From Rothia sp035916755 (GTDB lineage: Bacteria > Actinomycetota > Actinomycetes > Actinomycetales > Micrococcaceae): DNA of 61,452 bases. The notes under the pieces were generated by a model. The model was not told where the DNA came from and searched no databases. It was given only the letters and a program-made list of their open reading frames with translations. This document shows positions 15,085 through 23,601 of this stretch, one piece after another. Each line of letters opens with the position of its first letter. Within the stretch, counting starts at the first letter, position 1. The translations under genes were made by a program, and so were the position numbers. The stretch covers positions 1-61,452 of the forward strand of contig NZ_JAYWIX010000010.1 in NCBI RefSeq assembly GCF_035916755.1. The letters run 5' to 3'.

Positions 15085-17202
15085 TTAGTCCTCTTCAGGA
15101 ATGAATCCTGCGTCCAAGATTCCGACCAGGTTGGTGACCTGTTCTTCCTTGGTGCGGCCGAGGGCGGTGGGGGTAATGGTGTTGGTTAGGGAGATGCCGT
15201 CGAGGGCGTCTTCGTAGTCCAGCTTGCCGACCGAGAGCATGGAGGCGACCATGCCGTGGGTGTCCATGCCGTTTTCGGGGTTGGCGCCGGGGGAGAAGGG
15301 GGTGCCTGCACGGTGACCGGAGGGGAAGTTACCGGTTGCCTTGCCGTAGACCACGTTGGAGGTGATGGTTAGCACCGACTGGGTGGGGATGGCGTCGCGG
15401 TAGAGAGGGATGGCTTTGATCTTCTCCATGACGGTGTGGACGATGGTGGCGGCGATGTCGTCGGCGCGGTCGTCGTCGTTGCCGTAGGCGGGGAAGTCGC
15501 CTTCGGTGATGTAGTCGACGATGAGGCCGGTTTCGTCGCGGACGGGGGTGACGGTGGCGTACTTGATGGCGGCGAGGGAGTCGGCGACGATGGAGAGGCC
15601 GGCGATGCCGCAGCCCATGGCTCGGATGATGTCTGAGTCGTGCAGAGCCATTTCGATGGATTCGTAGGCGTACTTGTCGTGGCTGTAGTGGATGATGTTG
15701 AGGGCTTCAACGTAGGTGGCGATGACCCAGTCGAGCATTTCTTCGTACTTGAGCCAGACTTCGTCAAAGTCGAGGGGGCCGTCGCCCTGGATGGGCTCGT
15801 AGCCTTCGACAATCTGCTTGCCGGTCATCTCGTCGCGTCCGCCGTTGATGGCGTAGAGCAGGGCTTTGGCGGCGTTGACGCGGGCGCCGAAGAACTGCAT
15901 CTGCTTGCCGATTTTCATGGGGGAGACGCAGCAGGCGATGGCGACGTCGTCGCCCCACTGTTCACGAATCTGGGGGTCTGATTCGTATTGGATGGAGGAG
16001 GTTTCGATGGAGATGGCGGAGCAGAATTCCTTGTAGCCGGTGGGTAGGTTTTCGTCCCAGAAGATGGTGATGTTGGGTTCGGGGGCGGGGCCTAGGTTGC
16101 GGAGGGTCTGCAGCAGGCGGAAGGAGGTTTTGGTGACGAGGGTGCGGCCGTCGTCGGCGAAGCCACCGTCGGACCAGGTGGCCCAGTAGGGGTCGCCGGA
16201 GAAGATCTGGTCGTAGTCGATGGTGCGGAGGAAGCGGACGATGCGGAGTTTGATGACGAGGGCGTCGATCATTTCCTGGGCGTCGGTTTCGGTGATGAGG
16301 CCGGCGGCGAGGTCGCGTTCAAAGTAGACGTCGAGGAAGCCGGAGAGGCGGCCGATGGACATGGCAGCGCCGTCTTGGGATTTGACGGAGGCCAGGTAGG
16401 CGAAGTAGGTCCACTGCACGGCTTCTTGGGCGGTGCGGGCGGGGCCGGAGATATCGAAGCCGTAGAGGGCTGCCATTTTCTTGAGGCGCTTGAGGGCTTT
16501 GATCTGTTCTGAGTGTTCTTCGCGGTAGCGGGCCCAGTGCTCTGAGAAGCCTGCGTCGGCAACGGCGTGCTTGGCGCGTTCTTTGTCGGCGATGAGGTTG
16601 TCGACGCCGTAGAGGGCTACGCGGCGGTAGTCGCCGATGATGCGGCCGCGGCCGTAGGCATCGGGTAGGCCGGTGATGATGTGGGAGGAGCGGGCAGCGC
16701 GGATGCGGGGGGTGTAGATGTCGAAGACGGCGTCGTTGTGGGTCTTGCGGTATTCGGTGAAGATTTTCTTGATGTTTTCGTCGGGTTCTTTACCGGCTTC
16801 GCGGATTGCGGTTTCGACCATGCGCCAGCCGCCGTTGGGCATCATGGCGCGCTTGAGGGGTACGTCGGTTTGGAGGCCGACGATGACGTTGTCGTCGTCT
16901 GAGATGTAGCCTGCGGGGAAGGCGTCGATTTCGGCGGGGGTGTGGGTGTCGACGTCGTAGACGCGGTTTTTGCGTTCGACGGAGAGGTAGTTCTTTTCGA
17001 GGGTGTCCCAGATGCGCAGGGTCTTGTCGGTGGGCCCGGCGAGGAAGGCGGCGTCGCCTTCGTAGGGGGTGTAGTTTGCAAGGACGAAGCCGCGCACGTC
17101 GATGCTGTCTTGCCAGGGGCCTGGGGTGAAGCCTTCCCAGGCGGTGGCGGATTGTTCGTTGACAAAGACTCCCGTTGCGGGGGCTTCAACCTGTGCAGTC
17201 AT
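15085..17202 (-). CDS. pflB: Pyruvate formate-lyase core subunit lacking the glycyl-radical domain
   Basis: A 705-residue formate C-acetyltransferase core that with CoA splits pyruvate to acetyl-CoA and formate. The catalytic pair Cys424-Cys425 is seen in ACCVSPM, followed by the conserved GKQMQFFGARVN. It aligns with ordinary PFL up to VTNLVGILDAGF and stops at once (IPEED), exactly where the linker to the C-terminal glycyl loop should begin; that loop is supplied by the separate gene at 14675-14926. The ATG at 17202 is chosen because GAGGAG lies eight bases upstream; the frame is open further but unrelated in sequence. Splitting leaves both pieces intact, so this does not look like a decayed gene. 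Confidence 0.95.
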   Translation of the reverse strand: MTAQVEAPATGVFVNEQSATAWEGFTPGPWQDSIDVRGFVLANYTPYEGDAAFLAGPTDKTLRIWDTLEKNYLSVERKNRVYDVDTHTPAEIDAFPAGYISDDDNVIVGLQTDVPLKRAMMPNGGWRMVETAIREAGKEPDENIKKIFTEYRKTHNDAVFDIYTPRIRAARSSHIITGLPDAYGRGRIIGDYRRVALYGVDNLIADKERAKHAVADAGFSEHWARYREEHSEQIKALKRLKKMAALYGFDISGPARTAQEAVQWTYFAYLASVKSQDGAAMSIGRLSGFLDVYFERDLAAGLITETDAQEMIDALVIKLRIVRFLRTIDYDQIFSGDPYWATWSDGGFADDGRTLVTKTSFRLLQTLRNLGPAPEPNITIFWDENLPTGYKEFCSAISIETSSIQYESDPQIREQWGDDVAIACCVSPMKIGKQMQFFGARVNAAKALLYAINGGRDEMTGKQIVEGYEPIQGDGPLDFDEVWLKYEEMLDWVIATYVEALNIIHYSHDKYAYESIEMALHDSDIIRAMGCGIAGLSIVADSLAAIKYATVTPVRDETGLIVDYITEGDFPAYGNDDDRADDIAATIVHTVMEKIKAIPLYRDAIPTQSVLTITSNVVYGKATGNFPSGHRAGTPFSPGANPENGMDTHGMVASMLSVGKLDYEDALDGISLTNTITPTALGRTKEEQVTNLVGILDAGFIPEED

Positions 17203-17625
17203 GATGAGTGCTCCTCGTGAAGTGATGGGGTGGCGCCTTTGCTGAGGCGGCGCGCTTTCTTCTTTTATTCTGCCCAGTTTGCCCGGTAAAACAAAATAGG
17301 TATAGCAGATGCTTAAAAACACTGTGGTGCACTAATGGTTTATATTTACACTAATCAGAGCGGGTATTGAGGGCTTTTGTTCACTTTTTGAGCACTTACC
17401 GCAGCCTAGATGAGGCCCAGAAATCCCCTCTTTGACACTTTGTGACGTAAAGGCCTTTTTGACCCAAAAGTAAAGGTAGGAACCACCCCAAAGCCCTGCT
17501 CACCTTCCCTCTTTGTGGGCAAACTCCAAGGCCATCTAAGGCGACAGCTCCCAGCCTCATGACGTACTCTGGCAGGTGACCTGCCCAACCACCACGGGCG
17601 CCGCATCTACAAGGAGCACCCCCGC
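17203..17625. promoter_or_regulatory. Divergent control region of pfl and rseP
   Basis: 423 bases without a credible gene. On the pfl (minus) side, the plus-strand sequence CACTAAT occurs twice, at 17330-17336 and 17349-17355 (19 bases apart, about two helical turns), a possible tandem regulator site; the reverse strand also reads TGCTATACC near 17300-17308, an extended -10-like sequence. On the rseP side there is TTGACA at 17432-17437 without a good -10, and a perfect 7-1-7 inverted repeat GGCAGGT-G-ACCTGCC at 17571-17585, about 40 bases before the rseP start. No FNR-type site (TTGAT-N4-ATCAA) was seen. Confidence 0.35.
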
Positions 17626-18972
17626 GTGACCGTCCTACTTTTTATCGTCGGTGTAGTGCTGATGGCCCTAGCTATCGCCGCCTCTATCGCCCTGCACGAG
17701 CTGGGCCACCTGGTGCCCGCCAAACTCTTTGGCGTGCGCGTACCCCAGTACATGATCGGGTTCGGCAAGACCCTCTTCTCCTGGCGGCGCGGCGAAACCG
17801 AGTACGGCTTCAAGGCCCTGCCCTTAGGCGGCTACATCTCGATGATTGGCATGTACCCGCCCGGCAAAGACGGAGCGGACGGACGCGCAGGCGGCACCAG
17901 CCCCCTCCAGCAGCTTGCCCGTGAGGCAAGGGCGGCAGACGCCGAACGCATCACCGAGGCAGACCAGGACAGGCTCTTCTACCAGCTGCCGGTCTATAAG
18001 CGCATCATCATTATGCTGGGCGGGCCTTTCATGAACCTGCTCATCGGTGTGGTGGCAACCGCGGTGCTCGTGACCGGCTTTGGCTCCTACCAGCCGACCG
18101 CCAGCGTCCAGACCGTTGCCCAGTGTGTACAAACCGTGGACTCCACCAACGCCAATACCGCTAACTCCATCGAGTGCGGAGCCGAAGACCCCCAATCTCC
18201 TGCCAACGCAGCAGGGCTGCAACCCGGGGACACCATTACCTCTTTCGCCGGGCAGACTATCACCAGCTGGGACCAGCTCACCGAACTGATTCGCACTAAT
18301 GCTGATACCGAGGTGCCCTTTACCGTTGAACGCGCCGGGCAGAGCCTAGAGCTCACCATCACCCCCATGCTGACCGTGCGCCCTATCTACGATGAACTCA
18401 CTGGAACCTACCTCACCAACTCCGACGGAAGCTACCAGACTCAGGAGGTCGGCTTCATCGGCATTGGACCCACCAGCGAACTAACCCCCGGAACCATTGG
18501 CGAGGTGCTGCCTACAGTAGGGGAGTCCCTACAACGCATCGGGGCCACCCTCATCAAGCTGCCCGCCCGCGTCTACGGGGTAGCCGTCACCCTGGTCACC
18601 AACGGCGAGCGCGACGCCAACAGCCCGGTCTCAGTCGTGGGCGTGGGCCGCATCGCCGGTGAAATTGCCGCCCACGACCAGATTATTCTGCGCGATAAGG
18701 CAGCCTCCCTGGTATCCCTGGTAGCCCAAATGAACCTCATGCTCTTTGCCTTCAACCTTATCCCCCTACTGCCTCTCGATGGCGGGCACGTTCTGGGCGC
18801 CCTCTGGGAGGGCTTCCGCCGCAAGACCGCCAAGCTGCTCGGACGGCCCGACCCCGGCCCCTTTGACCCTGTCAAGTTGCTACCCCTGACCTACCTGGTA
18901 GCAGGAGCCTTCCTGCTCATGACCGTGATTCTCGTAGCCGCCGATATCTTCAAGCCGGTGAGCGTGTTCTAG
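17626..18972 (+). CDS. rseP: Site-2 protease (M50 zinc metalloprotease, RseP/Rip1 type)
   Basis: A 448-residue intramembrane protease. The zinc motif HExxH is H24-ELG-H28 inside the first transmembrane helix; a PDZ domain lies in the middle (AGLQPGDTITSFAGQTI, about residues 195-215); the third zinc ligand is in LDGGH at 384-388. Two further membrane helices close the protein. Site-2 proteases release anti-sigma factors or act on signal-peptide remnants in the membrane. The GTG start follows AAGGAG. A ~35-residue charged insertion after the first active-site region (GGTSPLQQLAREARAAD...) is seen, as in other actinobacteria. It normally follows dxr. Confidence 0.95.
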   Translation: MTVLLFIVGVVLMALAIAASIALHELGHLVPAKLFGVRVPQYMIGFGKTLFSWRRGETEYGFKALPLGGYISMIGMYPPGKDGADGRAGGTSPLQQLAREARAADAERITEADQDRLFYQLPVYKRIIIMLGGPFMNLLIGVVATAVLVTGFGSYQPTASVQTVAQCVQTVDSTNANTANSIECGAEDPQSPANAAGLQPGDTITSFAGQTITSWDQLTELIRTNADTEVPFTVERAGQSLELTITPMLTVRPIYDELTGTYLTNSDGSYQTQEVGFIGIGPTSELTPGTIGEVLPTVGESLQRIGATLIKLPARVYGVAVTLVTNGERDANSPVSVVGVGRIAGEIAAHDQIILRDKAASLVSLVAQMNLMLFAFNLIPLLPLDGGHVLGALWEGFRRKTAKLLGRPDPGPFDPVKLLPLTYLVAGAFLLMTVILVAADIFKPVSVF

Positions 18973-19001
18973 GAGCCGAGTAGGTTAGGAGCTGAGTAGG
19001 T

Positions 19002-19105
19002 GGGGTAGGATGCCCTCGCAGCCGACTGGCTGGGGCTGGCATGAATTGAGCGAGCGCCCCAGCGCGAGCTCAAGAAGGTTAGTCGGCTAGAGGGCATCCT
19101 GCCCC
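19002..19105 (+). repeat. Nested palindromic element, family A copy 1
   Basis: A 104-base intergenic element after rseP. The outer arms GGGGTAGGATGCCCTC (19002-19017) and GAGGGCATCCTGCCCC (19090-19105) pair over 16 positions with one G-U. Inside are AGCCGACT...AGTCGGCT, then CTGGCTGGGGCTGGCATGAA and an inner stem TTGAGC/GCTCAA. A second copy at 34692-34803 has the same core, but its inner stem reads TTGGG/CCCAA and its outer arms are a different sequence that still pairs. The paired changes suggest selection for a folded form. Confidence 0.85.
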
Positions 19106-19143
19106 GCCCTCCCCGCCCTTGTGTGCCTTAGCTCAACCGCTCT

Positions 19144-19172
19144 TTGAGCTGAAGCGTGGCACAATAGATAGT
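19144..19172 (+). promoter_or_regulatory. Candidate promoter of ispG
   Basis: TTGAGC (19144-19149), a 17-base spacer and GATAGT (19167-19172). A start site near 19180 would leave no room for a ribosome-binding site before the GTG at 19180 and favours the TTG start at 19222. Confidence 0.35.
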
Positions 19173-19221
19173 TGAACAGGTGCGCAATGACCGCACCGCC
19201 AAAGAACCTTTGGAGGAAGAT

Positions 19222-20385
<1,164 letters not shown>

Positions 20386-20406
20386 ACAGCTAAAGAAAAG
20401 CCCACC

Positions 20407-21591
20407 GTGACCGTCTTTTCACGTTTCTCCCGCAGGGCAGAAGATGCCCTGATCCGCCCCCTCACCAACGATGACCGGGCGGAACTTGAAACCATGATTG
20501 AGTCGGACCCGGTGGGCTTTCTCTTTGCCGCCGAGCACCTGCACCACTTCGGTCTGCCAGCCCCCAGCGCCCTGACCTCGCTCAAAACTCCTCACGGTTT
20601 TATGGGCGTCTTTGTGCCCCGCGAAGTCCCCGGTGAGGCGGGGCCCAAGGGCGCTACCCCCGCGGCTCCTGCGTCCGGCCTGACCCTGCCAGTGGGGGAG
20701 CGGCTACCAACGCGAGTCAAAACCGCCCTCGACGGCTTATGGTCTATGACCGGAGCCCGGGTAGGACGCTCGGCGGGAGCCCACTTCGCAGAGCCCCTTG
20801 ACCGCACGGCAACCCCCATGCCGGGCCTAGCTGAGACCCTGACCCCGGCTCCCCAGCAGCGTGAACCCCGCTACTGCCTGGTGGGGGCCTTCTGGCTGGG
20901 CGCTAACTGTGTACCGCTGACGGTGCCCGAACCCTACCAGCGGCAGGTTGCAGCCTATATCTGGCGGCACAACCGGCGCATCGGCTCCATCTTTGGTCAC
21001 CGCGAACCGGTCATGGGAATTTGGTCACACCTCGCTTCGCGCATGCCCACCCCCTTTGACGTGCGGGAAAACCAGCCCCTTCTGGAGTTGCCCGTGACTG
21101 CTGACCTGAGCGAGCTCGTCCGCGCGCCCCTGGCCCGCCCCTCCCTTGATGCCCCCGCTATCACAGAGCCGGTTCGCTGGGCTCGAACCGACGACAGGCC
21201 CAGCCTGCTACGGGCATCCGTTGCCATGTTCACCGAAGAAGTCGGCTACGACCCCATGACGCGTGACCCTGCAGGCTACACTCGCCGTATCGACGAACTC
21301 ACTCGTACCGGCCGCACCCTGGTGGCCGTCAACAGTGAGAACGTGGTCATTTTTAAAACTGACCTGGGTCTTGCCCACGACTCCACTTGCCAGCTTCAGG
21401 GGGTTTGGCTACACCCGGCCTACCGCGGTCAGCGCCTAGCCCCCGTGCTCCTAGCACAGGCCTGCCACCTGATTCGCCAGCGCTTCCCCCACCTTTCCCT
21501 CTACGTCAACGGCTACAACGCCCCCGCCCGCGCGCTCTACGCCGCAACGGGCTGGCAGCAGCGTTCAACTTTTGCAACCGTCCTGTTTTGA
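20407..21591 (+). CDS. GNAT-family N-acetyltransferase with DUF4081 domain
   Basis: A 394-residue protein. The N-terminal ~230 residues correspond to DUF4081, a degenerate acetyltransferase-like domain found next to ispG in actinobacteria (Rv2867c type). The C-terminal ~130 residues are a GNAT domain: FTEEVGYDPM, the beta-bulge segment LQGVWLHPAYRGQRLAPVLL with the acetyl-CoA-binding RGQRLA, and NGYNAPARALYAATGWQ at the end. A long insertion rich in Pro/Ala (about residues 75-150) is present. Acceptor substrate is unknown. It begins 21 bases after ispG and is probably co-transcribed. Confidence 0.85.
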   Translation: MTVFSRFSRRAEDALIRPLTNDDRAELETMIESDPVGFLFAAEHLHHFGLPAPSALTSLKTPHGFMGVFVPREVPGEAGPKGATPAAPASGLTLPVGERLPTRVKTALDGLWSMTGARVGRSAGAHFAEPLDRTATPMPGLAETLTPAPQQREPRYCLVGAFWLGANCVPLTVPEPYQRQVAAYIWRHNRRIGSIFGHREPVMGIWSHLASRMPTPFDVRENQPLLELPVTADLSELVRAPLARPSLDAPAITEPVRWARTDDRPSLLRASVAMFTEEVGYDPMTRDPAGYTRRIDELTRTGRTLVAVNSENVVIFKTDLGLAHDSTCQLQGVWLHPAYRGQRLAPVLLAQACHLIRQRFPHLSLYVNGYNAPARALYAATGWQQRSTFATVLF

Positions 21592-21766
21592 ACAGGGATA
21601 TCCCCCAGTGGGGCCACATATGTCCCCCAAACGGTCGGTTTCTTCCCTGGGCATAAGCTGGTAATTTTGAGCATGCACACTTTTTACTCTGCATCGCAGG
21701 TCTGAAACCCCACCCACCATTTCAGGCGCAGAGCACTCAGATCACCACGAACTTTTAGGGAAAACA
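21592..21766 (+). promoter_or_regulatory. Upstream region of the secreted LGFP-like gene
   Basis: Holds a perfect palindrome GGGATATCCC (about 21596), ACATATGT (about 21617), and a hairpin CTGAAA/TTTCAG (about 21702-21724) ahead of the TTG start. No convincing -35/-10 pair was recognised and no known riboswitch was matched. Confidence 0.3.
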
Positions 21767-23401
21767 TTGAAGAGCCTCCGTACACCTCTTGGCGTATCCA
21801 CCCTCCTCGGTCTCTCACTGACCATGGCCCCCGGCGCCTTCGCCGCAGAAGCCGTGACCGTAGACACCACCACCCCCATCGGCGCCTACTGGGAAAAGAA
21901 CAAGGACGTTCTCGGTGCAGCAACCGGCGAGCAGCAGACCTTTACCAACGGCGCTACCCAGCAGACCTTCGAAAACGGTGTAGTCACCCAGGGTAAGTAC
22001 GGCGGCGTGCAGGCAATCACCGGCGCAGCAGGCGAAGCCTTCATGAAGGCCGGCGGCACCGAAAAGTTCGGCAACGCCGAATCAGCCCCCTGGAAGCACA
22101 GTCACTGCGGCCTCTCCATCACTACCCACGACAGCAAGACCCGCTGGCTCGTCGTGCTGGATGAAAACACCCAGGCAGGCTCCTACATCAACCTCAACTC
22201 AGCTGAGGCCAAGGCCTGGCAGGCAGAGCGCTCCAAGACCCGCGCCTGCTTCACCAACAATGCTGTGGTTGAAGCTACCCCCGTGCTGCCCGAGACTCCG
22301 GTAGCTCCTGCTGAGCCCGAAGCCTCCGAAACCCCGGCTGAGCCTGAGGCCCCTGTTGAGGCTGAGACCCCCTTTGTACCTACTCCTCGCGCGGCTGACC
22401 CTGAAGCTCCGGTCGTTCCCGAAACCCCTGTAGCTCCCGAAGCTCCGGTTGAGGCTGAGGGCCCTGTAGATACCAATTTTGGTGATGCAGCCAATAAGAT
22501 TGCCGATGCCCGCGCGGTTGCCGCTGCCAACGGTGTAGCTGTTGCTGAAACCGGTGGCGAGCTGACCAAGGCAACCGCAGATTTGGTAACCCAGGACTTC
22601 GGCGGCAACGTCTCAGCCATCTACTCCATCGCCCAGGATCGTGCGCTCATGATCAACACCGATGCGCTCGCAGCCTACCTGGCTCAGCCCGCAGAGTACG
22701 GCACCTACCTCTACCAGAACGAGTACACCAAGCACTGGAAGACCGGTGCCCTGGAACTGCGCGCCCTCTTCTACAACACCACCGCTGAGAACTGCTCCAC
22801 CCCCGTCACCTGGGATGATCACGGTTACGCCCTGTTCTCCACCGGCACCGCGGTAATCTCCCACTACTTCATCCAGTACGACGACTACGGTACCTGCATC
22901 AACTGGGACAACCAGACCACCGCTTCCCCCGTTACCTGGGGTGAAGGCCTGATGGATCGCACCGCTACCGGCACCGAAATCGACACTACCTACGACTGGT
23001 CAGCAGCCAAGTTCATTCCCCTACAGCAGGTCCTAGAACTGCGCGTGGACGCCAACAAGGTTGTTTACATCAAGGCTGACGCTCAGGGCAAGCCCCTGGC
23101 AGGTGCCAAGCCCGTTGAGTCCTCAGCCCTGACCGAGGCACTGAACCTAGCTGACCGCGGCCGTTTCTCCTCCTACAACGACTGGGCTAACGGCGGTAAC
23201 TGGAACATCTGGAACGAAATGACCATGCTCGGTGCCCCCGTTGCTGAAGCAACCGAGGCAACCGCTAACGGCACCACCATCGTGACCCAGCAGTTCGAAG
23301 GTGGCACCCTGGTCTGGACCAAGGGCACCGCTTTCATGACCGCCGAGCTCAACGACCTGGGCCAGGCCAAGCTGGCCTGGTACACCGCCCTGGGTCTCTA
23401 A
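21767..23401 (+). CDS. Secreted LGFP-like protein with Pro/Glu/Ala-rich linker
   Basis: A 544-residue exported protein. The signal peptide runs to about residue 26 (LSLTMAPGAFA/AE). Residues ~30-165 are LGFP-like repeats (IGAYWEKNKDVLGAATGEQQ..., one cysteine pair possible). Residues ~170-240 are a low-complexity linker of PETPVAP/PEAPVEAE units, a typical wall-spanning spacer. The C-terminal ~300 residues contain more tryptophan/tyrosine-rich repeats with two further cysteines and end VWTKGTAFMTAELNDLG. There is no LPXTG sorting signal. TTG is the only plausible start (TTTTAGGG upstream). A cell-wall or host-surface role is inferred. Confidence 0.7.
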   Translation: MKSLRTPLGVSTLLGLSLTMAPGAFAAEAVTVDTTTPIGAYWEKNKDVLGAATGEQQTFTNGATQQTFENGVVTQGKYGGVQAITGAAGEAFMKAGGTEKFGNAESAPWKHSHCGLSITTHDSKTRWLVVLDENTQAGSYINLNSAEAKAWQAERSKTRACFTNNAVVEATPVLPETPVAPAEPEASETPAEPEAPVEAETPFVPTPRAADPEAPVVPETPVAPEAPVEAEGPVDTNFGDAANKIADARAVAAANGVAVAETGGELTKATADLVTQDFGGNVSAIYSIAQDRALMINTDALAAYLAQPAEYGTYLYQNEYTKHWKTGALELRALFYNTTAENCSTPVTWDDHGYALFSTGTAVISHYFIQYDDYGTCINWDNQTTASPVTWGEGLMDRTATGTEIDTTYDWSAAKFIPLQQVLELRVDANKVVYIKADAQGKPLAGAKPVESSALTEALNLADRGRFSSYNDWANGGNWNIWNEMTMLGAPVAEATEATANGTTIVTQQFEGGTLVWTKGTAFMTAELNDLGQAKLAWYTALGL

Positions 23402-23431
23402 GGTCTTAGGCTTTCGCAGAATTTTCTGCGC

Positions 23432-23490
23432 GGACGCCGGCCCCCACCTACCTGCCCAAGGGCAGGGGAGTGGGTGCCGGCGTCCTCTCT
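23432..23490 (+). terminator. Terminator after the LGFP-like gene
   Basis: GGACGCCGGC (23432 onward) and a CCCAC extension pair with GTGGGTGCCGGCGTCC (ending 23485), around an inner CCTGCCC/GGGCAGG stem, followed by TCTCTTT. Confidence 0.75.
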
Positions 23491-23601
23491 TTAAGGCGGG
23501 GTACACACCCCGCCGGTTGGCGGTAAACTGGTAGTTAAGTATGCCCACCCCGACCTGCACGGTCGGTGAACGGGCCCCGTACGAGAGAAGCGAGAAACCA
23601 C

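Noticed and set aside
14675..15085. PFL split as a recent frameshift or stop mutation
   Set aside because: The small gene has its own AAGGAG site and a new N-terminal leader, and the core ends cleanly at the linker; no in-frame remnant of joined coding sequence is seen between them.
17406..17606. Possible small minus-strand gene in the pfl-rseP gap
   Set aside because: No recognisable protein, no ribosome-binding site, Arg/Trp-rich composition typical of chance frames in GC-rich DNA.
22290..22470. Repeated PETPVAP coding units as a CRISPR-like array
   Set aside because: Units are in frame, degenerate and translate into a low-complexity linker; no spacers.
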